A DNA stretch of 64,000 nucleotides from Arthrobacter sp. ZGTC131 (GCF_002929275.1 NZ_PJIK01000006.1:62001-126000); one strand, 5' to 3'; shown: positions 7,889 to 17,057, numbered from the stretch's first letter. Translations and numbers: made by a program. Notes: a model not told the origin generated them from the letters alone.

Positions 7889-8659
7889 ATGAGGAACAAC
7901 GAACAGCAGCACCGAACAGCCGTCGTCACCGGCGCAGCCGGGGGGATCGGCCGCGGCATTGTGGAGTCATTCCTGGCCAGCGGAGACCGGGTCATCGCCG
8001 TGGATACATCGAGCTCCGCTCTGTCCGAACTCCAGACGGACCTGGATCCGGAGGGCGGATTCCTGCAGACAATGCACTGTGACGTCACCGACCCCCGGGA
8101 CTGGAAGCGGATCGCCGAGGCGGTGGAGGCCTCCGCGGAAACATCAACGGTTCTGGTCAACAATGCCGGCATCTCACCTAAACGGGACGGACAAAAAATC
8201 CCCGGTGATGAAATCCCCCTGGACGAGTGGACGAGCGTTCTGTCAGTGAACCTCACGGGCCCGTTCCTAGGTATACAGGCGCTGGCACCGCACATGAAAA
8301 TCACCGGATTCGGCAGGATCGTCAACATGTCCTCGCTGGCCGGACGCGACGGCGGCAGGCTCGGCGGTGTCCACTATGCCGCGACCAAAACGGGCCTCCT
8401 GGGCCTGACCCGGTCCTTCGCCCGGGAAATGGCACCGTTCGGCATAACCGTCAATGCCATCGCCCCCGGCCGCATTGACGCCGGCATGGCTTCAGGCGTC
8501 TCAGATGAAGTCAACCGGAACTATCTCGGCCGTATCCCGGTGGGCCGACTGGGGCACGCCAATGACGTCGCCCAGGCCGTCCAGTACCTGGCTGCTGTCG
8601 AAAACGGTTTCGTCACGGGCGTCACCGTTGACGTCAATGGCGGGTCGTACATGGGATGA
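7889..8659 (+). CDS. SDR-family oxidoreductase
   Basis: 256 residues, classical short-chain dehydrogenase. Cofactor motif TGAAGGIGRG near residue 16, NNAG at ~92, catalytic Ser in VNMSSLAG, Tyr-x3-Lys as YAATK, and the closing VDVNGG strand of the FabG-like group. Asp in AVDTSS suggests NAD preference. SD GGAGAAAG precedes the ATG at 7889. Its stop overlaps the next SDR's ATG by 4 nt (ATGA). In context it should oxidise or reduce a pathway alcohol or ketone. Confidence 0.93.
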   Translation: MRNNEQQHRTAVVTGAAGGIGRGIVESFLASGDRVIAVDTSSSALSELQTDLDPEGGFLQTMHCDVTDPRDWKRIAEAVEASAETSTVLVNNAGISPKRDGQKIPGDEIPLDEWTSVLSVNLTGPFLGIQALAPHMKITGFGRIVNMSSLAGRDGGRLGGVHYAATKTGLLGLTRSFAREMAPFGITVNAIAPGRIDAGMASGVSDEVNRNYLGRIPVGRLGHANDVAQAVQYLAAVENGFVTGVTVDVNGGSYMG

Positions 8660-9543
8660 AAGTCCAATCCTCGAATCCTCCCGGGGCGGGTCGGAGAGGG
8701 GAAGTCCGGCAGCAGGGGCCCGACAGGCTGCGTGGCAAGGTCGTGCTGATCACGGGCGGCGCTGGAGGTATCGGCGCGGCCACGGCCCAGCGGCTGGCCG
8801 CCGCAGGAGCACACGTGTCGCTGGTTGATCGTGACCAGCCGGCCCTCGAACAGTTCGTCTCCCGGCTGGGCGGCGGCCATCTGGTCACGGCAGCGGATGT
8901 GACGGACCACGTGTCCTTGCAGCTTGCGGCCCAAAGGACGGTGGAGCACTTCGGCCGGCTGGATATCGTCTTTGCCTGCGCCGGCGTCGGCAGCGCTTCC
9001 ACCGTTTCCGCTTCCCGCACCGATGACCTGCTGCGGATCGTGGACATCAATCTCGGCGGGGTCATCAGGACCGTCAAGGCCACCCTGGAAGAGGTCACCA
9101 GAAACGGGGGCTACTACCTGCTGATGAGCTCGGCCGCCGCGCTGAAGAATGTTCCGCGCGCCAACGCGTATGCCGCGTCCAAGGCCGGCGTGGAGGCTTT
9201 CGGCGGGGCGCTGCGGCTGGAGTTGGCCCATAAGGGCGTTGACGTTGGCGTCGCGCATCCGGCATGGGTCAGCACTGGCATGATTTCCGGGGCGGGTACC
9301 CGGGCCGGAGAGAGCCGCTCCCTGCCGTGGCCCTTCAGCGTCGTTTCCAGCACCGACACGTGCGCCGACCTGCTGGTCGGGGCAATGGCTGCACGGCGCC
9401 GCAAGGTATTCGTCCCGCGCAGCCTGGCCCTGATGGACCCGCTGCGGTGGCTCTCGACCGGGCCTCTATGGGACGCCTTCATGAAACCCCGGGCAGCGCT
9501 GAGCGTTTCCCGGCTCGAAGCCGCGCCCCAAACGACCGACTAA
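8656..9543 (+). CDS. SDR-family oxidoreductase with C-terminal extension
   Basis: 295 residues. TGGAGGIGAA cofactor loop near residue 33, VDRDQP (Asp, NAD-type), MSSAAA with catalytic Ser, and YAASK with Tyr/Lys. After the core, a ~60-residue tail (RRRKVFVPRSLALMDPLRWL) resembles membrane-associated SDRs such as the SDR family 'YqjQ/DltE' type that act on lipophilic substrates. Translationally coupled to the preceding SDR by a 4-nt overlap. Substrate unknown; likely a second alcohol or ketone step of the same pathway. Confidence 0.9.
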   Translation: MKVQSSNPPGAGRRGEVRQQGPDRLRGKVVLITGGAGGIGAATAQRLAAAGAHVSLVDRDQPALEQFVSRLGGGHLVTAADVTDHVSLQLAAQRTVEHFGRLDIVFACAGVGSASTVSASRTDDLLRIVDINLGGVIRTVKATLEEVTRNGGYYLLMSSAAALKNVPRANAYAASKAGVEAFGGALRLELAHKGVDVGVAHPAWVSTGMISGAGTRAGESRSLPWPFSVVSSTDTCADLLVGAMAARRRKVFVPRSLALMDPLRWLSTGPLWDAFMKPRAALSVSRLEAAPQTTD

Positions 9544-9647
9544 CTCGCCGGAGGCAGTTGTGCCGCCGGTCACAATCCTGTATTACTGAGAGGGCACTCC
9601 TTACGGATTAGACTCTCAACTTTCGCCCAAAACCAACAGAGGTTACC

Positions 9648-10616
9648 TTGAACAAGACTCGCCTGTTCTCCGCCGCCGCCGCTGTCGCCGGCCTTTCCCT
9701 GACCGTTACCGCCTGCTCGGGTGCTTCCAACGCATCCGAAGGCTACCCGGCCAAGTCCGTCACGTTCGTCATGCCTTACGCCGCAGGCGGCCCGTCAGAC
9801 ACCACGGCCCGCGCCTACGGCGCTTGCCTGGGAAAGCTGCTGGGCGGCACCTTCGTGGTGGAGAACCTTGACAGCGGCGCAGGCGCGGTGGCCATGCAGA
9901 AGCTGGCCGGCGCCAAGCCGGACGGATATACCGTGGGCCTCAGCACCAACGGGCCGCTGGTCCTGAACCCGATGAGCAACGATCTGGCCTACTCGCAGGA
10001 CGATTTCCAAGCCCTGGGCACCATGGCAGAGATCCCCACACTATTCGCAGTGCCGAAGGACTCTCCGTACAAGAGCCTGCAGGAGCTGTTCGATGCCGCG
10101 AAGGCCAATCCTGGAAAGATCTCGATCGGCGTCCCCGGAGCCACCAGCTCGCTTGCCACTGAACTCAAACGCCTGCAGAAAGAGAGCGGCATTGAGTTTT
10201 CCATGGTTCCCACCTCCGGCAGCGCCGAACTCATCACCAACTTGCTGGGCGGCCATATCGACGCCGGATTCGTCAACGACTATGTCGATGTTGAGGCCCA
10301 GGTGAAGGACGGCGCCATCGTCCCGCTGGCTGCCGCCGGCGAAGCGCGCTCGGAGGCCTTCCCCAAGGTTCCGACGACCAAGGAGGCCGGCTACGACGTC
10401 AAGACCACCTCGGTCTACGGCCTCTTCGCCCCCAAGGGCCTGCCGCAGGACGTTTCCGACAAGCTCGAAAGCGGCATCGAAACCTGCAGCCAGGACGCGG
10501 AAGTCATCTCCCAAATTGGCGACCGTTTCGTGCCGAACAGCTTCTCAGACGCAGCGGCGACCCAGCAGGTCTTCAGCGATATGCGCACCCGCTACGAGCC
10601 CATCCTGGCGAAGTAG
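9648..10616 (+). CDS. tctC: Tripartite tricarboxylate transporter substrate-binding lipoprotein (TctC/Bug)
   Basis: 322 residues. A lipoprotein signal peptide ends in the lipobox LTVTAC, cleavage before Cys24. The mature part has the Bug-family start YPAKSVTFVMPYAAGGPSDT and the signature GxxxMxxLaxaKPDGYT (GAVAMQKLAGAKPDGYT). The start is TTG 9648 with AGAGG upstream. It is the extracytoplasmic receptor for the TctBA permease encoded next. Bug proteins bind carboxylates and many other small molecules; the ligand here is probably the pathway substrate or a carboxylate product (inference from context). Confidence 0.95.
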   Translation: MNKTRLFSAAAAVAGLSLTVTACSGASNASEGYPAKSVTFVMPYAAGGPSDTTARAYGACLGKLLGGTFVVENLDSGAGAVAMQKLAGAKPDGYTVGLSTNGPLVLNPMSNDLAYSQDDFQALGTMAEIPTLFAVPKDSPYKSLQELFDAAKANPGKISIGVPGATSSLATELKRLQKESGIEFSMVPTSGSAELITNLLGGHIDAGFVNDYVDVEAQVKDGAIVPLAAAGEARSEAFPKVPTTKEAGYDVKTTSVYGLFAPKGLPQDVSDKLESGIETCSQDAEVISQIGDRFVPNSFSDAAATQQVFSDMRTRYEPILAK

Positions 10617-10671
10617 CACCTTACTACTCAACCGCCGGCCACCACGGCCGGCATGAAGAAGGGTGAACCCC

Positions 10672-11184
10672 ATGGTTTCTTCTCCCGTGGAAGCGGCCGC
10701 CGAAATCCGGGAACCGGAAAGGCCCCGCACGGGTGCCGGGCGCTGGCGGCGCAGAATCGCTCCGCTTATCCTGCTCGTCCTCGGCCTTGGCGCAGCGTCC
10801 GGTTCATGGCTGCTGAAGCTGGGCACACTGCACCACCCCGCCCCAGGCCTCTGGCCTTTCATCATTTCCATGGCCATCATCCTCAGTGCCGCTGTACTGA
10901 TCGTGCGGCCCGGAGATGAGCCGCTGGAGGCCTGGGGCCGCAGGAGCCTGTCGGTGGCGGCCGGCGTCGCCAGTCTCGGCGCGTTCGTCGTGCTGTTCGA
11001 ACTGATCGGCTTCTTCGTCCCGGCTGTGTTGATGCTCCTGCTGTGGCTGCGCGTCTTCGGAAGGGAGTCATGGCGCTGGACACTGGTGTTCGCTGTGGCG
11101 GGCCCGGCAGTGCTGTACGTCATCTTCGACCGACTCCTCGGCGTTCCCTTCCCCGCCGACCTGGCGCTCGGCGCCTTCGTCTAG
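10672..11184 (+). CDS. tctB: Tripartite tricarboxylate transporter small membrane subunit (TctB)
   Basis: 170 residues with four predicted membrane segments (LILLVLGLGAASGSWLL, FIISMAIILSAAVLIV, VAAGVASLGAFVVLF..., WTLVFAVAGPAVLYVIF), the size and topology of TctB. ATG 10672 is preferred over GTG 10663 because GAAGAAGGG lies 8 nt before the ATG and overlaps the GTG. Gap to tctC is 55 bp and to tctA 13 bp: one operon. Confidence 0.92.
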   Translation: MVSSPVEAAAEIREPERPRTGAGRWRRRIAPLILLVLGLGAASGSWLLKLGTLHHPAPGLWPFIISMAIILSAAVLIVRPGDEPLEAWGRRSLSVAAGVASLGAFVVLFELIGFFVPAVLMLLLWLRVFGRESWRWTLVFAVAGPAVLYVIFDRLLGVPFPADLALGAFV

Positions 11185-11197
11185 AACGGACTCTGAT

Positions 11198-12841
11198 ATG
11201 GATATCCTGAGCAACCTCGGTGAAGGCTTCTCCGTTGCCTTAGACCCGATGAACCTGCTGTTCGTCCTGATCGGGGTGGTCGTCGGAACCGCCATCGGTG
11301 TCCTGCCCGGTCTCGGGCCCACCGCGACGATCGCCCTGCTGCTACCCGTCACGTACACGATGGATCCGACCGCCTCGATCATTATGCTGGCCGGCATCTA
11401 CTACGGGTCGATGTACGGGGGCACCATCACCTCCGTGCTGCTGCGCCTGCCGGGGGAAGCAGCCTCGGTTGTAACGACCTTTGACGGGTACCAGATGACC
11501 AAGCAGGGCCGGGCCGGCGCGGCGCTGGGCATCGCCGCCATTGGCTCCTTCATCGGCGGCACCGTCGCCATTATTGGCCTGACGTTCCTGGCCCCGGTGC
11601 TGGGCAAGATCGCCCTGTCGATGGGCCCTGCCGGCTTTGTTGCCCTCATGGTCCTGGGGCTGTTCCTCGTCACGTCCCTGGGCACCGGATCCACAATCAA
11701 AAGCGTGAGCATGGCCGCCGTTGGCCTGCTGCTGTCCACAGTCGGCCAGGACCCCGTCAACGGGTCGGCACGCTTTACGTTCGGTCAGGCGCCGCTACTG
11801 AGCGGCTTGGACTTCGTGGCCGTGGCGATGGGCCTGTTTGGCGTCGCCGAACTGCTGCGTTCCCTGGAGCAGACCGAAAAAGCCCAGATCATCAAGACAA
11901 AGATCAAGAACATCTGGCCCTCCCGCAGGGACCTGAAGGACTCGGCCGGAGCCATCGGCCGCGGCTCGGCTCTCGGATTCTTCATCGGCATCCTCCCCGG
12001 CGGCGGCGGTGTCATCTCCTCCCTGGCCTCCTATGCGATGGAGAAGCGCCGGGCCAAGGACCCTAGCCGGTTCGGCAAGGGCGCCATCGAAGGCGTTGCA
12101 GGACCGGAAACGGCGAACAACGCGTCCTCTACCACCGCGTTCATTCCGCTACTGGTACTCGGCATCCCCTCCAACGTCGTGCTGGCGATGATCTTCGGAG
12201 CACTGCTGATGCACGGCATCACCCCGGGCCCGCAGCTGATGACCGACCATTCCGGGCTCTTCTGGGGCGTCATCGCTTCTATGTACATCGGCAACCTGAT
12301 GCTGCTGATCCTCAACATTCCGCTCGTGGGCATTTTCATCCAGATGCTGCGCGTGCGCCAGGGCATCCTGGTCGCTTTCTCCCTGCTGATCGTGCTGATC
12401 GGCGTCTATTCGATCAACAACAGTTCCTTTGACATGTGGGTTGTGCTGGCCTTCGGCGTACTGGGCTGGATCATGTCGAAGACCGGCTTCGACCCCGGCC
12501 CGCTGGTGCTGGCCTTCGTCCTCGGACCGATCCTGGAAAAGTCCTTCCGCCAGTCCATGCTGATTTCCGGCGGCAGCCTCGACATCTTCGTCACTGATCC
12601 GGCCGCCGCGATCATCTTCGGCCTGATCCTCGCCGTCATCGCCATGAAGGCCATCACCGGGTTCCGGCGCCGCACTGCCGGGGCCAAGGCTTCCACGGAA
12701 GCACCGGTGACGGAAGACGCAAGTCCGCAGGGCACTGACGGGCCCGACAGCGATGATCCTTCACCCCTTCTCACCGCCTCAGCGGTGCCGGGTGAACCGG
12801 AACCGCTGCCTGCCGGAAAGCAACACAGCCCAACCGCTTGA
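11198..12841 (+). CDS. tctA: Tripartite tricarboxylate transporter large permease (TctA)
   Basis: 547 residues, about 10-12 membrane segments. The family signature appears near residue 35-50 as GVLPGLGPTATIALLLP, and the second conserved block as FFIGILPGGGGVISSLASYA. It uses ion gradients, not ATP, to import the ligand delivered by TctC. The C-terminal ~45 residues (after RRRTAGAKAS) are a Pro/Glu/Asp-rich cytoplasmic tail longer than usual. A strong hairpin follows at 12911-12949. Confidence 0.95.
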   Translation: MDILSNLGEGFSVALDPMNLLFVLIGVVVGTAIGVLPGLGPTATIALLLPVTYTMDPTASIIMLAGIYYGSMYGGTITSVLLRLPGEAASVVTTFDGYQMTKQGRAGAALGIAAIGSFIGGTVAIIGLTFLAPVLGKIALSMGPAGFVALMVLGLFLVTSLGTGSTIKSVSMAAVGLLLSTVGQDPVNGSARFTFGQAPLLSGLDFVAVAMGLFGVAELLRSLEQTEKAQIIKTKIKNIWPSRRDLKDSAGAIGRGSALGFFIGILPGGGGVISSLASYAMEKRRAKDPSRFGKGAIEGVAGPETANNASSTTAFIPLLVLGIPSNVVLAMIFGALLMHGITPGPQLMTDHSGLFWGVIASMYIGNLMLLILNIPLVGIFIQMLRVRQGILVAFSLLIVLIGVYSINNSSFDMWVVLAFGVLGWIMSKTGFDPGPLVLAFVLGPILEKSFRQSMLISGGSLDIFVTDPAAAIIFGLILAVIAMKAITGFRRRTAGAKASTEAPVTEDASPQGTDGPDSDDPSPLLTASAVPGEPEPLPAGKQHSPTA

Positions 12842-12910
12842 CAGGACCTGCCCCTCCGAATCCACCGGAAGGCAACTCCCTGGACGCGGGAGCTTCCACG
12901 GCTCCCTCAC

Positions 12911-12949
12911 TGTGCCGCTGATTCCCCACACGGCGGAATCAGCGGCACA
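12911..12949 (+). terminator. Probable terminator of the tct operon
   Basis: TGTGCCGCTGATTCC and GGAATCAGCGGCACA form a perfect 15-bp stem around a 9-nt loop, 69 bp after tctA. No T-run follows, as is common in high-GC organisms. The hairpin reaches to 12949, so it argues against the MFS gene starting at ATG 12951. Confidence 0.75.
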
Positions 12950-12983
12950 GATGCGTTCAAACAAAAGAAGGCGGTCAAAGAGA

Positions 12984-14579
12984 ATGCTTCGTAGCACTCA
13001 AGGCACAGCATCCAAGCCCGGAACTGCCAGCAAACTCCTAGTGCCGGCGCTGTGCCTGTGCGGTACAACGGTCACCCTTCAGCAGGCTACGGTAGTTCCC
13101 CTGCTTCCCGACATGCCGCGCCTTCTTGGGATCTCCGTCGAGGACGCATCCTGGATCCTCACTTCCACCCTGCTGGCCAGCGCAGTCGCCACCCCGGTAC
13201 TCAGCCGCCTGGCAGACATGTTCGGCAAGCGCCGGATCATGCTCGTCTGCCTCGTCATGATGTCCATCGGCTCAGCATTGGCGGCGCTCGACCTCAGCTT
13301 TGCGGCCATGATCGCCGGCCGATCGCTCCAAGGATTCGCCGCAGCCCTCGTCCCAGTGGGCATCAGCGTCCTGCGGGAAGAAATCCCGGGCACGAAACTG
13401 GCACCGGCCGTCGCGATGATCAGCGCCACCCTGGGTTTCGGGAGTGCTCTGGGCCTTCCGCTGGCCGGTGTGCTGTATGAGCTTCTCGGCTGGCAGTCAA
13501 TCTTTTGGAGCGCCGCCGCGGCCGGCATCGTCCTGATCGCGGTATTGCCCCTGGTCATGTCGAAGTCCCGCATTCGCACCCCGGGCAGGTTCGACTACGG
13601 AGGCGCCATCTTGCTCTCGGTTGCCCTGACCGCAGCACTTCTTGCCTTGACCAAGGGCGGCACCTGGGGCTGGACCAGTGCGCCAACGCTGATGACGGCC
13701 GCAACCGCGGTCATCACCTTGGCACTTTGGTTTCCGCTCGAACTGAAAATCAGCCAGCCGATTCTGGATCTGCGAACCTCTGCCCGCAAACCCGTGCTCA
13801 TTACGAACCTGGTTGCTGTCCTCGTGGGTTACTCCATGTACTCCAACCTGCTCTCCACCATTCAGCAACTGCAAATGCCCTACGCGACTGGGTACGGCTT
13901 CGGCCTGAGCGTGATGGCCGCCGGCCTCTGTATGGTTCCTACCGGTCTGGCCATGGTGATCTTCACTCCCATATCCGCACTGAGCAGCCGCCGTTGGGGC
14001 GCCAAGACCGCACTCATCATCGGCTCCCTCGTCTCAACCGCGGGATTCATTAGCCGCCTCTTCCTGACCGAAGAACTTTGGATGGTGATGCTGGGGGCCG
14101 CCGTCATCGGCATCGGCAACGCCATTGCCTATGCCGCGATGCCGACCCTCATTATGGGATCCGTCCCCGTGACCGTCACCGCCGCTGCCAACGGCCTGAA
14201 CACCGTGCTGCGCGTTATCGGAACCACCGTCGGCAGCGCAGCAGTAGCCGTGCTTCTGGCCTCAACCACCCTGACGCTCGACGGAACAAAGTACCCGTCC
14301 TTCCAGGCCTTGGAACACATCTTCTGGATCGCTGTCTCGGCTGCCCTGACCGCTGCCGTACTGGCCAGCTTCCTGCCTGTAAGTCGCCCGGAACGTCGGG
14401 GGAGGCGTAGAGCTGGTGGGCATGACGAAAGACGGGAAGACGGCACAGAAGTCGGCGGTCACAAGGATGTGTCCCGTATACGGACACGAATCGTGGCGGA
14501 TCATGTACGGCATGATGATGCCGGATGGGATGCTCCAGAACCCGAAGACCGAGTTCGCGGGGTGCCGCATCAGCTATGA
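12984..14579 (+). CDS. MFS transporter (DHA2/EmrB-QacA-like), altered C-terminus
   Basis: About 531 codons. A 14-helix drug/proton antiporter: RLADMFGKRRIML is the helix 2-3 loop motif (G-x-L-A-D-x-x-G-x-K) and LQGFAAALVPVGISVLREEIP the motif C-like region. Start: ATG 12984 follows AAAGAGA; ATG 12951 abuts a terminator hairpin. Homology ends around SFLPVSRPE (about 14390). The last ~60 codons run out of frame through a degenerate zinc-ribbon gene (14422-14665), so the natural C-terminus was replaced. Whether the last helix and tail still work is unknown. Product export of the upstream pathway is possible. Confidence 0.8.
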   Translation: MLRSTQGTASKPGTASKLLVPALCLCGTTVTLQQATVVPLLPDMPRLLGISVEDASWILTSTLLASAVATPVLSRLADMFGKRRIMLVCLVMMSIGSALAALDLSFAAMIAGRSLQGFAAALVPVGISVLREEIPGTKLAPAVAMISATLGFGSALGLPLAGVLYELLGWQSIFWSAAAAGIVLIAVLPLVMSKSRIRTPGRFDYGGAILLSVALTAALLALTKGGTWGWTSAPTLMTAATAVITLALWFPLELKISQPILDLRTSARKPVLITNLVAVLVGYSMYSNLLSTIQQLQMPYATGYGFGLSVMAAGLCMVPTGLAMVIFTPISALSSRRWGAKTALIIGSLVSTAGFISRLFLTEELWMVMLGAAVIGIGNAIAYAAMPTLIMGSVPVTVTAAANGLNTVLRVIGTTVGSAAVAVLLASTTLTLDGTKYPSFQALEHIFWIAVSAALTAAVLASFLPVSRPERRGRRRAGGHDERREDGTEVGGHKDVSRIRTRIVADHVRHDDAGWDAPEPEDRVRGVPHQL

Positions 14580-14665
14580 ATCCAGGGTCTATCCCGCCAC
14601 GGGTGGAGATGGGGCCGCCGGAGTGGGCATGCCAGAACGACGAGTGCCGCCACCGCTGGTGGTAG
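14422..14665 (+). pseudogene. Broken copy of the small zinc-ribbon protein
   Basis: The frame starting MTKDGKTAQKSAV reads CPVYGHESWRIMYGM and NPKTEFAGC, matching the proteins at 43923 and 44168 (CPVCGHEAWPIMYGM). Two cysteines are now Tyr (CPVY; SYES for DCEQ). After YPAT about 5 nt are missing relative to the 43923 copy (acgggcaaggtggag versus acgggtggag); in the shifted frame WACQNDECRHRWW and a stop at 14665 follow. So this is a decayed third paralogue, overlapping the MFS reading frame. Confidence 0.85.
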
Positions 14666-15146
14666 ACCGGCACCAGCGGCTTACAGCCCTGCGTGGGCCT
14701 TGCTCACGACGGGGGGACCGCGCCTTGGGTTGATCGGCTCGCTTGGGTTCGTGGGCCGCATTGTCCGGGCTCTGGTTTTGGTGCAGATGCAGCGCGGCCA
14801 CTTGGTAAACGGGGGCAAGCGCCTCCGCCATGATGGCAGCTCCGTGGGGGGTGGGATCCGACGGCCGGCGTCTTCAGCCGAGGCGTCCAGCAAAACGCCT
14901 GCCGGTTGTGGCGTCGCTCACGCAGTTGTGAAAGCCGTGGCTTCGTTTTTGCTTTCGGAGGTATCCACTTTGCATCCATGGCCGTGGCTAAGCGGTCTGA
15001 CCTCGCGTTCCTGTCCCATTGCGCCCTCCATTTTGGGCGGCCTCACGGAAGCGGGGGCCGCTTCGTGGATTGGCTTCTGCGGGCGCAGAAGCCAATTTAA
15101 TTGCACATCCGCCCAAATCGCTGTCGACGAACCGGGCTACCTGCCT
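14666..15146. other. 480 bp without a recognisable gene
   Basis: Short frames exist on both strands but none shows a family motif, a ribosome-binding site or codon bias of a real gene. Hairpin-forming stretches occur near 15060-15100 (cttctgcgggcgcagaag). Probably remnant DNA, as both flanks are pseudogenes. Confidence 0.4.
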
Positions 15147-15470
15147 TCAGAACGGCAATGCGACCACCTCATTTGCCGTACCGTGCCTCACCCGCAACCC
15201 GAGGTAGCGCGGAAGCTTTTCCGCGTCGGGGTAGGACCGTCCGACGAGCTCGGTCAGCATGGCCTCTTCACGGAGGGCGGCGCGGTGTTCTGCGAGTACT
15301 TCGGGCGGCAGCGTCGCGAGGACCCACGCGGAACCTGTCAAGGTTCCTGCGCCGAGGCGGATGAGCCACCAGCCCGCATACATGGGATGGCGGGTGATTG
15401 CGTAAGGGCCGCTGGTGACCAGTTCCTCCGGCCGCTCTAGAGCGAAGGCCTGCCGAGCAGCGTCGCCGTT
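15147..15470 (-). pseudogene. Isoprenylcysteine-methyltransferase-like fragment
   Basis: The C-terminal catalytic part of the ICMT/phospholipid-methyltransferase family is clear: LVTSGPYAITRHPMYAGWWL (the TxGxYxxxRHPxY SAM-binding signature) and REEAMLTELVGRSYPDAEKLPRYL. Upstream of about 15470 the frame turns into unrelated residues, and hydrophobic sequence (LVLDFFLARHRPLPLPG) moves to another frame. The N-terminal membrane helices are therefore missing or frameshifted. Called a pseudogene, although a short form cannot be excluded. Confidence 0.65.
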
Positions 15471-15643
15471 CCTACCCCGCCATCCGGTGGAGGGAACGCG
15501 AGCCGGGAAGCGGCAACGGACGGTGCCTGGCGAGAAAAAAATCAAGGACCAGCCCGGTCGCCCGGTCGCCCGGCCGGCCGGCAGTGGAAGGTTGCCGTAA
15601 ACCTCCTTCAACAGCCTCGCCAACGGGGTTGCAGAGGGGCCTG

Positions 15644-16072
15644 TCACAGTGCATCCGATGGGTTGCGGGGGTCAACAAGGGAACGGAGGAACGCCACCGC
15701 GTCCTCGGCGACGCGCTCCGGGCACTCCCACAGGACCGCGTGCGCCGCGTCTGGGTAGACCTTCAGCACGGCGCCGGGGATCCGGGCGGCGAGGGCTTCC
15801 TGCTCGCCGCGCGGCAGCAGGTTGTCCTGGGCGCCCCACAGGATCAGCGTGGGGGCATGGATGGTTCCCGATTCCGTGGGTGGCGTTGCCTCGATCAGGC
15901 CGTTCAGGATGGCTTTCCACGCGCGGGCGGGCATCCTGAGGCCGTCGCGCACGCGGTCCTCAATGAACCACGGAGGAACGTCGTGCAGCAGGGGAAACCA
16001 GGACAGGGAATCCCGGACCCAGCCCTCTTCGAGGGGGGCGGCCAGGGCTCCCACCTCGTCGGCGAAGGGGGT
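15644..16072 (-). pseudogene. C-terminal half of an alpha/beta hydrolase
   Basis: Reads FADEVGALAAPLEEGWVRDS, PTLILWGAQDNLLPRGEQEA (catalytic Asp region) and DAAHAVLWECPERVAED (catalytic His). The lid and C-terminal half are intact to the stop at 15644, but the oxyanion loop and nucleophile elbow are absent: sequence switches at about 16075 to a plus-strand LuxR remnant. The missing N-terminal half is exactly the type found at 2260-2590, and its last 30 codons are repeated at 1477-1569. Confidence 0.8.
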
Positions 16073-16089
16073 CCGGCCCTGCACTGGCG

Positions 16090-16940
16090 GCCGTGGCCGG
16101 CAACGGATGAATATGCCGCCCGCTTCGCCGAGTCCGAGTACACCGGCGCCGAACCCAACACGTTCAGGGAGCTGCTGCGGCGGCCGCGGCCCGTGGCCAG
16201 GATTTCTGATGCCCCGCACCGGGACGTGATCCGCAGCGTCCGGATCAACGACCTGTTGGTTCCCCTGGGTTTCATCATGAGCTGCGCGGAGCGTTCCGGG
16301 TGGACGAGGCGTGCTGGGGTGTGGGCAGTCTCTTCCGGGAGGGCGGGCAGGATTTCTCGGACCGTGAGGTGGAATTCTTGGACGCCGTCGCCGCCACTCT
16401 GCCAGCGGCCACCCGGGTGGCCGTGCGGGTGCAGCGCGGGCATCGCCCCGCTGCGGGTGGCCCAGTGATCGTTATCGCCGGAATCGACGGCGAACTGCGG
16501 GCGGCCACCCCCGCCGCGGTCTGTGGTTGGCCGAGGTGGAGGATGCGGCGCCGGGCGGTTTCACCATGACGCTGCACTCCGTCGTGGTGCAGGCCCACGC
16601 CTCCGTCTCAGGCACTGCCCGGGCCAGGATGCGGGACGCCGGCGGCAACTGGGTGGTGCTGCAGGCCAGCCGACTCGTTACGGGCGACGACCCCGAACAG
16701 ATGGTGGTCACCGTGGAGCCGGCCACCACGCAAGACGTGGTCAGCCTCCTGCTGGCGGCCTACGGGGTCTCCGCCCGTGAGCGGGATATCTGCCTGGAAC
16801 TTCTGTCCGGAAATCCGACGGCGGACATCGCCCGGAATCTGTTCATTTCCCCGCACACCGTGCACGACCACCTGAAGGCTCTGTACGCAAAATTGGGCGT
16901 CGGTAGCCGCGGTGAGCTGGTGGCGAAGCTGCTGGTTTGA
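16090..16940 (+). pseudogene. LuxR-family regulator, truncated and frameshifted
   Basis: Three pieces in different frames make up one protein: EYAARFAESEYTGAEPNTFRE to NDLLVPLGFIM (from ~16105), then DEACWGVGSLFREGGQDFSD (16300-16480), then the intact C-terminus from 16527 with the LuxR HTH (YGVSARERDICLELLSGN, IARNLFISPHTVHDHLKAL, YAKLGVGSRGELV). The upstream part is missing at the junction with the hydrolase remnant. At least two frameshifts. The last 137 codons stay open and contain a complete HTH, so a short DNA-binding product is conceivable. Confidence 0.75.
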
Positions 16941-17005
16941 AGCTGCGGGTTCTGCAGTCATCCACGGGTAGCCGCCGGGCATGCGTTGGACATAGTGACA
17001 AACAC

Positions 17006-17040
17006 AGGAACCCCGCAGTGCTGGGCACTGCGGGGTTCCT
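17006..17040. terminator. Bidirectional terminator
   Basis: AGGAACCCCGCAGTG-CTGGG-CACTGCGGGGTTCCT: perfect 15-bp stem, 5-nt loop, ending in TTCCTT. It lies between the LuxR remnant (+) and the convergent gene at 17058 (-), so it can stop both transcripts. Confidence 0.9.
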
Positions 17041-17057
17041 TGCTGGCCGGTTTCCGG

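Noticed and set aside
12951-12983. MFS start at ATG 12951
   Set aside because: It lies immediately after a 15-bp terminator stem and has no ribosome-binding site; ATG 12984 is better placed.
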